From Glebionis coronaria (Eukaryota > Streptophyta > Magnoliopsida > Asterales > Asteraceae): a stretch of 64,000 nt of DNA. Positions 54,830 to 64,000 of the stretch are shown one piece after another. The notes under the pieces are model-generated. The model was not told the DNA's origin and ran no database searches. It saw only the letters and a list, made by a program, of their open reading frames with translations. Location of the stretch: assembly GCA_025667525.1 (NCBI GenBank), contig CM046876.1, positions 22,965,224-23,029,223 of the forward strand. The letters run 5' to 3'. Every line of letters begins with the position of its first letter. Position 1 is the first letter of the stretch. Made by a program: the position numbers and the translations under genes.

Positions 54830-56066
54830 GGGTCTTACTTACCAACAAAAGAAGAAATTTCTTAAGTAAGTTAAGTACTACTTTTGGGATGATCCTTATC
54901 TTTTTAGGCAATGTGCGGACCAAATCATTAGACGGTGTGTAGATGGGCCCGAGGCATTTAAAATTTTAGAAGCATGTCATAAAGGACCTACGGGTGGACA
55001 TTTTGGGCCCAACTATACCGCCGAAAAAGTCTTTGATTCGGGTTACTATTGGCCTTCCATTTACAAAGATGCCCAAGAGATGGTGAAATTTTGTGTTGTG
55101 TGTCAAAGACAAGGAAAAATTACGCAACGTGATGAGATGCCACAAAATTTTATTCAAGAGTGTGAGATTTTTGATGTATGGGGCATAGATTTTATGGGAC
55201 CTTTTCCATCTTCTAATGGAAACAAGTATATACTTGTGGCGGTGGATTATGTGTCTAAAGGGGTTGAGGCTAAAGCCTTACCTACCAATGATGCTAGAGT
55301 TGTTGTGAAGTTCTTAATGCAATTGTTTGCTAGATTTGGTGTACCTCGGTCCATCATAAGTGATCGTGGTACGCACTTTTTTAATGATCAATTCACGAGA
55401 GTTATGAAGAAATATGGAGTTAATCATAGACTTTCTACCGCGTATCACCCTCAAACCAATGGTCAAACCGAGGTCACAAATCGTGGTTTAAAGAGAATTT
55501 TAGAGAGAACGGTGGGAGAGCATCGAGCTTCTTGGTCGGATAAGCTTGATGATGCTTTGTGGGCTTTTAGGACGGCTTTTAAGACACCAATTGGTTGTAC
55601 CCCTTATAGGCTTGTCTATGGAAAAGCATGCCACCTCCCATTCGAGTTAGAACATAAGGCATCTTGGGCTCTCAAGTGGGCTAACTTTGATTTAAACCAA
55701 GCCGGTTCACATAGGAAAGATCAACTTAATGAGATGGATTAATTGAGAGCCAATGCCTATGAGAATTCTTTGCTTTATAAGGAAAAGACTAAGAAATTGC
55801 ATGATGCTAAGATCAAGAACCGTGCGTTTAAAGTTGGAGAGCCGGTTCTCCTCTTTAACTCAAGGTTGAAACTCTTTGCGGGAAAGCTTAAGTCGAGATG
55901 GTCCAGTCCATTCACTATTGCTCAAGTGTTTCCATATGGAACTATTGAGTTGTCACAACCCGATGGTCCAAATTTTAAAGTGAACGGTCACCGTGTGAAA
56001 CATTATTTTGGGGAGGACATTTCCGTTGAAATGGTCCAAGAGATCCCCATTTTCCCCATGATATAA
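54830..56066 (+). pseudogene. pol: Athila-3 integrase, broken by stops
   Basis: 54830-55079 encodes the zinc region in shifted frames with a stop at 54868. 55080-55742 has CVVCQRQGK, catalytic Asp37 (WGIDFMGP), Asp95 (IISDRGTHF) and Glu131 ([11 protein letters not shown]), then '[19 protein letters not shown]'. A TAA at 55740-55742 separates the C-terminal part (55743-56066: 'FKVGEPVLLFNSRLK', 'GTIELSQPDGPNFKVNG'). The DDE triad is intact but the polypeptide is not continuous. Confidence 0.9.
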
Positions 56067-58033
56067 TTCATTGAGGGACGAGTCGAGCTAGAGACTCCTT
56101 AACTCAAGAATCGTATAACTAGGTTTAGAGTGTTGTAGGTTAGAAATAAGGGTATAGAATTGAGGATAAGTGTAGGGGGAGACCTTCTTTTGTCTTCATG
56201 TTGTTTGTAGGGTTGCTCACTCATTTCATGCTTTGGAGCTTATGGAGGAGGCCGTTGTATCCGGTTCACTTCGTTACTATTGTGATTTTTCATTGACACC
56301 TTGTGCTTAAACATGAATTCACCAATAGTTGATCCTTCCTTAACTTGGGTTAAGCAAAGTCTATTCATTATCATAAGTGTAGGGGAAGTTTTTATACTTC
56401 CATGCCCTTAAACATTGAGGACAATGTTTAGCTTAAGTGTAGGGGGGTCTTCTATCGAAGTGACCTTACCTAGAACTTGTCATTGATCTTCATGATAACA
56501 TGGAAAAGTAATTTTTCAAACATTTTTCAAATTTTTGATCTACTTTGGCCACCAAAAATATGCTTTCATAATATTTGCATTGATCATTTTTCATTTGCAT
56601 AACACATTTACATTGTATATATTTCTTCTTTTATTTTTCATCAAAGATATAAAAAGAAAAAATAATAAAAACATGGTTTAACAAATTTAGACTTCTTTGA
56701 CATATTAGGCCCGCCATGGATATTTTGACTCAACCCAAGTTTGCTTATATTAGCACTCTCTAGCTAGTATCCTTAACCATGTAGTCCTTCATTGGTCTAT
56801 TAGGCTAAGCATCCACCAATCTCATTCTTTGAGATTTTAAATTTGTGGAGAATGGGAAATGATAGAGTTGAAGCAAGTATAAAAGGGCTAGATAAACTTC
56901 ATGATAATTACTTGTGGCTAAACCCTTCTTTTCTTTACCTCTAAAATCTTTGCATGTATATATGTTAATAAATAATCAAGAACGGTTTTAATCGGTTTGT
57001 AGTCTCTTATGCATTTTTGACTAATCATTCATGGTTAGTATAAGTACGTCTTAAGATTCTAAGTGATAACGTTTTATGTATACTAGACTTATGTCATGCT
57101 CAATATTTAGCTGGTGTTTTTCCTTTTATTCTTTTCAACTTTCTTTGTGAGGAATAAAGAAAAATAAGAGCGGCTTACAAAAAAAATGAGTGGCTAGAAG
57201 AAAAAAAGAAAAAAGAAAAAAAAAATTATACAAGACTCCCAAGAGGGGCAGTGTGGTGTTAATTATAGTGACTATTGAATTCCAATATTACCTTGATGGG
57301 TGCGGGGATTCGATAGATTGCTCCAATCTAATATTACCTTGACGGGTTGCGGGGTTGAAGATCCAAGCTCTCAAAAAGGCGGCGGATGTAAATTATTGCG
57401 TGAGTTTTATTTTCTTTCCTTAGCGAGTGTGTAGCTACTTATGAAAGCATGACATGAGGATTTTACACATAAGGCGAATGACTTATTACTCTTGAAACGG
57501 ACTTATATCAATTGTGAGCGGTTTTTCAAGTAATGGATGAGAGGATTACTTAGGATTAAAACCGCGCTTCCTTATTTTTGGATTTTGCATTTCTTATACT
57601 TCACGCTTGAAATAATGACAAATTTACCCACAAGCAATTTGCTCAACTAATAACCGGTTCCACATTTAATTGTCATGAATAAGTTGATGCACTTTTTACT
57701 TGTGAATACAATGATCCCATTTTTAAGCTTGGTATGGGGAAAGCGAAACTTGAGGGTGATAAGTGTCCATGGTACCCAAGCCCTAATCAAAGTCATTGAG
57801 TTCTTTATGAGTTATTTCCATCAAAACCATTTCAAGAAAATACAAAAAGATATAAATAGAATTGAATCTTGTGCATTGCATTGTTAAAAATCAAAATCAT
57901 GCATCATATAGTGTAGAGTAGTGTAGATGCATTCCATAATGGCCAAGGTGGATTAATTATGAGGAGAATGTAAATTTGTGCTTTAAAATATATCATTGCA
58001 TGACGACATGACAATGTTCAAGTGTAGGGGATT
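56067..58033 (+). other. Athila-3 post-pol noncoding region and PPT
   Basis: Nearly 2 kb without a credible gene. PPT-like AAGTGTAGGGG copies at 56169-56183, 56375-56388, 56435-56447 and the terminal PPT 58020-58031. Inverted repeat 56409-56430. Conserved blocks at 56820-56842 and 57745-57760. Also a duplicated AATATTACCTTGAYGGG segment (about 57285-57350) and an A-rich run (57160-57230). Confidence 0.8.
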
Positions 58034-61000
58034 TGATATGAGCAAAAACTCATATCAATTAATCAACAAATCACCCTAAAACACATAGCAAATACCTAAC
58101 TTTTGTGCTATAAAAGCAGTATTATGTGGTATGTTCTATGTTTGTGTACAAATAGGTACGAAGGATGCATTTTCAAGCAAACAAGGAGAAAACCAAGCTT
58201 AATTGGATGAAAAAGACAAAGAAGGATCAAGAGTGACAAGACTTTAAAGACAAAGGACCTATCTTGACAACATTTCAAAGATGAAGGACTAAAAGTGAGC
58301 ATTTTTCAAAGTCAATATCAAAGTCAAACATGGTCAACTATCAAGTCAACCAAGTCAAAGGGTCAAAAGAAGCAAGATTGCAAGTTGAAGGATCATTTTT
58401 GCCAAAGGAATGAAGATTCTAGCTCAAATTAGCAATCTGCCAAGTCAAGGGGCTAAAACTGCCAACTTTGTAAAGTATTTTGAGGCTTAATCCATGTGAA
58501 AGGGTTTCAACCAAGGAGAAGCAAGGAAAAGGGTGACACGGATCACCACCTCACCCCACTCACAGCCGACACATTAATTAAGCCAATCACAACAGTGTGA
58601 TCCACAACTCTTCCTTTTGGCCAATCATATTTGAAGAAATGGATAATGATCCGTGTACAAATTCTCCACCAACTACAGCATGACACGTGTCTTTCTTCTC
58701 CAAACAAAAATTTGCCAGAATCGGGATTTGGCTAGAATGCATTTCAGAAAGAGTTATAAACATCAAAGTTGATCAAAATCCAAAGACGAATCCATCCCAT
58801 CAACTCAATTAACATAAAATCAACTCAATCAATAATACCCAATTATGTTCTTCACCTACAAAAATCAATTAGCAGAATTAGGACACGTGAAGCTCATTGA
58901 TTGGCCTGGACACGTCACTCTCCCCAACAACTTTACTTTTCCATTCTATAAATAAGGCTAGAAGTTCTCATTTGTAGCAAGTTAGCTAGTGTGAAAACAC
59001 ACACACTAGAATTTTTCTCTCTCTCTCATTCTTGTTAGCACTTAGTAGTTAACAACTCTCAAGAGCTTGACAACCTCTTGAGAGTCTGTTAGTTAGTTGT
59101 AACCAACTTTGTAACCACTTTTCACTTACTTCAATAAAATTCAAATTTCCCTCCAAATTCTCTCATAGCTGTTATCTATTGTTTATACACCATGGATGTT
59201 GCTTGTTTCTAGTGATCATTCTTGTTCACTAGAAGCCTTGATTGAAGATTGTAGCTGTTCATTATATCCAGTAGCTGAGTAGCTGTTCATTGGTATATTT
59301 TGAAGGTTTTCTGATCATCAATGGAGTTTGAGATGTTGATAGTTGTTGATTGATTGTAGATTGGTAGTTACTAGTGCTAAGGTGGTGGTTTAGCACTAGC
59401 TAGATAGCTCAGCGCTACTCTACCCCCCAAAGGAGGCTTAAGCTAAAAGGTTTTTGATTTTTGCATTTATGATTCCTCTCAATTGTTGCAAGCATGCTAA
59501 ATTCCTAGTATATTCTTGTTGAAATGTATGATCAAGTGTGTTACTGAGTAGAAGTTGTAGTTGGAGTAGCTTATTTGCAGTCTTGTACTTAATCATTAGC
59601 TTAACTTTCATTCTTAGCTGCATATGATCAGTCATTTTAGCTTACTAGTTCATTTAGAGTATTAGTTTGTTTCATAGCCTGAACTTGGTCCTTTTTCATC
59701 ACATTTTAGTCATAAAACTTGGTTTTATATCTGTCTTTAATCAGTTAAGCTTTTAGCTAAAATTTCTTTCACAAAATTCTTATCAGTTTAGTTAAACTAG
59801 TGTTTGGGATTAGGAATTCAATTGTGTTCAAGTCTTGTTAGTTGGTTAATTCTAGCTCAATTTCAGTCAGTAAGTCATTGCAAGTTAGTTTACAAAGTTT
59901 TCAGGTCAAGTCTTTAGTCAAAAAGGCAATTGGCATAATAAAAAGTTTGGGTCAGCTTTGATAAAATTGATTTCAGAAAAGTCTTGATTTTCAAATCATT
60001 TCTATGTCTTTGTTTCTTGATGGATTTGCTTGAAACCAATTTCTATTCATCACACAACATATGTAGTTTAAGCTGTTAGCTGGAAATTATACAGTATCTA
60101 GGGATAAGCCAGAAATAAGCATTTGTTTCAGCACTTGAGCAAATTCAATTCCCTGTGATAAATAGCTTAACTGTTTTCTCATACTAGCTTATCCACTTCA
60201 GAAACTTTGCCCATTTTCTTTCAAAAAGTGTTCCTGGTTAAGATTTGAAGTTTTCAGATTTTTGGATTTTTGGATTTTTGGTCAACAAAAGTAAACATAA
60301 GCTCAATTTAGCTTATTTTCATTTTCTGAGCTTATTAATGGACCATTTTTTTATAAGACTAGACTTCCCCTTCTTCTTTTGAGCTGATTAACAGGTTTTT
60401 GCATTAAAATTAAGTTGTGAACGTTTGGCTTATTAGATAGCTTATTTTGAGCTTATTTGAAATAGCTTATCAGAGATTCAGTTAGTTTCAACTTATTTCC
60501 TTTTACAAGTCTAGCTGAATTTCAATTTTAAATCTTTTAAAACTTGTTTGAGCTTATTTGGTTAAGAAACGAGCTCATACGAGCTTATTTTGTTCCCTAG
60601 CCCGTTTTTGTTATAAATCTTTTGGAAATTGCACTTTAGTCCCTAGTTTGTTATACAGTTTTCATTTTAGGCTAATTACCCATTTTATTAGGTTTTGCAA
60701 AATTTAAGTCCTTCTATTTTCAACTTTGTTAAAAATTAGTTAGTCAGTTTTCAAAAGTTGTTAAAGTTAGTTACTTTGTTAGTTACATTTTCATCATTAG
60801 TCCAAATTATTAACTGTTTTTGCATAATTAGTCCTTAGACTTTTAGACTTTGTGATTTTGGCATTTAGTTTTCATAGAATTTACATTTTCAGTCCTTTCA
60901 TTTTATAGAATTTACATTTGTGATTTTAATTGAATAAAAAATATGGTATTTGACAATTTGTTTTACGGTTACATAGTTAATATTTTTCATTTTTATTTGA

Positions 61001-61123
61001 TTGTTGAATTAGACGTAGAATATCCAAATATCTTACCAACCAAAAAAAATTAAAAACTCGATCTTGTTAGGACTTTCAATTTGTTAAGAACTGAGAAAAC
61101 GAACTTCAACTATACACATTTCA
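58034..61123 (+). repeat. Athila-3 3' LTR (3090 bp)
   Basis: Copy of 46481-49555 with the same terminal palindrome, TATA region (near 58943-58960) and hairpin (59055-59085). Ends CACATTTCA. Confidence 0.92.
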
Positions 61124-61360
61124 TAATGACTTTAGTTGTCCCTTCCTTAGCTCGATTTAAACAACGTACTCAATGTCATAAGTGTAGGGGCATTTATACT
61201 CCCACATGCTTAAACATTGAGGACAATGTTTATATTAAGTGTAAGGGGGACTTCTATCGAATTTTAGTGGGCTTTTCCATGAATTTGACCTCATTTAACC
61301 GGAAGTATTTCCATTTATTTTCTTTTGTCATCGCATGGTATTTATATTTTTCATTTCAAG

Positions 61361-61390
61361 AATAAATAAATAAATAAATAAATGAATAAA
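61361..61390. repeat. AAAT microsatellite
   Basis: Six to seven AAAT/AATA units in the Athila-2 noncoding region. Confidence 0.85.
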
Positions 61391-61889
61391 ATGGTTTTAA
61401 CAAGTTTAGATGTCTTTGATATATTAGGCCTGTCAAGAATATTTTGACTCAACCTGAGTTTACTTATCTAAGTTTACTCTAGCTAGTATCCTTAACCATA
61501 TGGACCTTAATTGGTTTATTAGGCTAAGCATCCACGAGTCTCATTCTTTGATATTTTAAATTGTGGAGAACGAGAGATGATAGAGTTGATAATAAGTTTA
61601 AGGGTTAATTCTTGCTTATATGAGTTTTTGTGGCTCTTTCTTCCCGCTTGTATATTTAATTGCTTAATAAATGAGGATTTTTGCGGTGTAGATTGGATAT
61701 CTTAACTCTTAGCCAAATCTTTTATCTCCTTGTAATTAAAGCATGAACACATTGAGTGTGCCAGCGTTGTGAACTTCCGACTAAGGTGGCTCATTACCAC
61801 TAAGTAGGAGATATTCAGACCATGGGACCACGGAATTTGGCCTACTATATATATCATAAATAAAGAAAGAATAAGATTAAAACATGACC

Positions 61890-62075
61890 TCAAGGAGCCT
61901 TAGGGTGTGGGGCATGTAGCATGAACCTTGTCATTAGAGCCTTAGGGTGTATGGCATGGTAAGTGTTGAATAAAAATTGATCCAAAAATCAATTCCCTTG
62001 TTTAACGTTCAAGGAGCCTTAGGGTGTGGACAATAGATGAGGAGCATTTTTACATCTTAAAGAGCCTAAGGGTAT
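61890..62075 (+). repeat. Degenerate GAGCCTTAGGGTGT repeats
   Basis: Four copies of GAGCCTTAGGGTGTRKGGCA-like sequence (first three close, last GAGCCTAAGGGTAT) with 30-70-bp spacing. Confidence 0.7.
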
Positions 62076-62725
62076 ATGATGTGAACTTGCTAAACTCCAC
62101 ATAAAATCTACATGACTTTGGAGGAATAATTAATAAATAGTACATTGGCCAAATTTTGGATCCGGGAATTTATTCCCCAAATCGTGTTAAATCATCCTTG
62201 ATGTGGGCTTACTCTAGTGACAACATTTTTGAGGACGAGGTTAGGTTTTGAGTGTCGGGTTTGCACCGTTTTGCCTTCATTTTTGGATTAATAAATATCA
62301 AATAAGTCAAATGAGCCTACGGGTGAATGACAATCCTTAAAAGCTAGAGATACAACTTAGGAATTGGAGAAAGAGTATAACACAATTGTCTTATATAAGT
62401 GGTCTTAATTTGAGAACTTATGGTAAACAATGATCTCGTTTTTAAGCTTGGCACGGGGAACGTGAAACTTGAGGGTGATTAATATTCATGACACCAAATC
62501 CCTAATTTAAGTCTTAGATTTCTTTACGAATTTCTTCCATCAAATAATTTCAAGTTAATAAATTGTTATAACTTTTGTTTCCTTTAATGTTTTTATCTTT
62601 TCATCGTAGTAGTAATAGTTTATCTTAATAAAGGACGAGATGGATTAATTATGAGAAAAATGTAACTTTATGCTTTAAAACTATGCATTGCATGGGGTCA
62701 TTGCAATGGTCAAGTGTAGGGGATT

Positions 62726-64000
62726 TAATAAGTGTGTAAACACTTATCCTTTTGCCACTAAAATCAAGGAAAAACAAGACCTAATCATGTGTTTAATATC
62801 GTAAAAGTCGAAATTACGCGTGGTTTTGTGTTTTGTTTGAAATAGGTACAAAAGATCAAAAGGAAAGAAACCACGGGATTTCACGGTCAAATGCTGAAGA
62901 AAAGTCCAAGAAAGAGACAAAGACAAAGTCAAAGAACCAAAAGTGTGCCAAAGATCACGAAAACCGGCAAAACCGACACTGGATTTGAAGAAATATCAAG
63001 AAGTCAAAATGCAAGGATCGTTTTATTCGAGGATTAAAGATTTATCAAGTTAAATGGGCTTTGGTGGGACCCGCATATGTGTATTGGGCCTAAAAGCCGA
63101 ATAATGGGATTATGAAGTTTTCATATTTGGGAAAGTCCATGGAAGGCCCAATTCCATAGCCCAAGTTTTGAATATTAAGTGACGGATTTGGTTTGAGTCC
63201 AAGATTATCCAAAGCTCATTTATACAAGAAAAAAATGAATGAAGTGTTTTTGGGTCAAAAGCCCACAACAACAAATGAAAGTTATAGACGGTGGGAGTAA
63301 ATTCTTTTTATTTTCACCTTGGTCAAACCCACCTCACCCACACATTCTTTCATTACAAACAAAGTCATCATCTTTTATCTCTCTCAAACAAACGCAGTTA
63401 CCCTCCCCAACCCTAAAAACCTGTAAAAAAATTACTATTCACTGAAACCCTAACCCCAAAATTAAATTAGGGCTTTTTACTTGAAGCATGTGATTCACGC
63501 GTGTGGGTAATTAATTCCCCATCAAAACCGGAGGAGCATGATGGAAGAATATGCTGTGACATGGCTCTTTTCTTTGATTTGATTGGCTCATCCACATCAC
63601 CACCACCACTCCATCCAATCATCTATCTCCACATCAGCTTCAAAGAAACACAAGAAACACAAAGTGGACAACTTGGCGATCCGAGTGAAAAGGGAGTGAT
63701 TCTCAGCCGTTGATCAATAAAATGAGAGAGAAGAGATGGAATCAAGGTCTAGGATTTGATGTCTTCATCGAAAAACTTCCTCAACAAGGCTTTGGGGTTT
63801 GCCTATAAAAACCCCCATCATATGTGTAATCGGTGTGCCATTTATTTTTATTTTTAATTTTATTTCTGCAAAAATAGATTTAGATTAATTGTAATTTTTT
63901 TTTCAAAAGTATTGTAATGAATTTATATAATTAATAAAATTTTGTTTACATTTTAATCTTGTTTCATTTTATTCGTTTAAGTTTATTGCAATTTAATATT
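62726..64000 (+). repeat. Athila-2 3' LTR, incomplete at window end
   Basis: Starts TAATAAGTGTGTAAACAC after the PPT, matches the complement of 43079 downward, and includes CCTATAAAAACC near 63803. About half of the ~2.6-kb LTR is inside the window. Confidence 0.88.

Larger units (their letters stand above)
46481..61123 (+). mobile_element. Athila-type element 'Athila-3', complete ends, defective coding
   Basis: 14.6 kb: LTRs 46481-49555 and 58034-61123, primer site TGGGGCCGCTGCCGG (49559-49573), gag-protease ORF (50331-53135), RT/RNase H/integrase pieces to 56066, noncoding region and PPT (58020-58031). LTRs differ at about 7 of the first ~330 bp by eye (~2%). It lies in the post-pol region of Athila-2. 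The flanking 5-mers (TCATC left, TAATG right) do not match, so the target duplication is decayed or absent. Frameshifts and four or more stops inactivate pol. Confidence 0.9.
61124..62725 (+). other. Athila-2 post-pol noncoding region, second part, and PPT
   Basis: PPT-like tracts near 61177 and 61237, inverted repeat (61211-61232), AAAT microsatellite (61361-61390), conserved blocks (61539-61561 and 62464-62479), four degenerate GAGCCTTAGGGTGT repeats (about 61890-62075) and the terminal PPT AAGTGTAGGGGA (62712-62723). No gene seen. Confidence 0.8.
45320..64000 (+). mobile_element. Athila-2 remnant (plus), integrase to 3' LTR, split by Athila-3
   Basis: Integrase (45326-46177), post-pol noncoding region (46178-46480, then 61124-62725) and a 3' LTR from 62726 that runs off the window. 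Gag, protease, RT and RNase H are missing at the junction with the inverted LTR. Confidence 0.85.

Overview
The window is intergenic plant DNA made almost entirely of nested LTR retrotransposons. I see no host gene, rRNA, CRISPR array or bacterial feature. tRNA-type primer binding sites, plant-type TATA boxes and Ty3/gypsy (Athila, Tat) and Ty1/copia proteins point to a flowering plant. The extra ORFs downstream of pol in the copia elements resemble proteins I recall from Asteraceae (daisy family) genomes. That family placement is an inference from memory, not a search result.

Layout, left to right. (1) 1-1295 and 16838-17120: 3' end of a plus-strand copia element with the last part of a third ORF, its polypurine tract (PPT) and a truncated 3' LTR. 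(2) 1296-16837: a complete but degenerate Athila-type gypsy element ('Athila-1') inserted in that LTR, with target-site duplication (TSD) ACAAG. Its gag-pol is full of stops and frameshifts, and its 3' noncoding part holds a 3.8-kb minus-strand non-autonomous LTR element (10374-14201, TSD GTATG). (3) 17121-36273: three-level minus-strand copia nest. An old gag-bearing copy ('2a', 5' LTR 35801-36273) is split by a deletion derivative ('2b', 17553-34090, TSD AATGC). 2b is split by a young, near-intact plus-strand Sirevirus-like copia ('copia-3', 19311-31604, TSD ATATC; about 6 differences between its 870-bp LTRs by eye). (4) 36274-40444: minus-strand Tat-type gypsy fragment with integrase and an oppositely oriented ORF downstream of pol. 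(5) 40445-45319: two directly abutting minus-strand LTRs of a second Athila family ('Athila-2'). (6) 45320-64000: plus-strand Athila-2 remnant (integrase, 3' noncoding region, 3' LTR running off the window), split by a 14.6-kb third Athila-type element ('Athila-3', 46481-61123) with about 3.1-kb LTRs.

How the parts work. In copia-3, gag (20254-22908) and pol (22926-26225; protease, integrase, reverse transcriptase, RNase H) supply the replication proteins. A third gene appears to be split by an 847-nt intron carrying five ~100-bp repeats (exons 26567-27736 and 28584-30557). The Athila elements share one post-pol cassette: PPT-like copies, a perfect inverted repeat and conserved noncoding blocks, with no env-like ORF. 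All gypsy coding regions here are inactivated, so only copia-3 looks potentially autonomous. Repeat identities are hand counts over short stretches.
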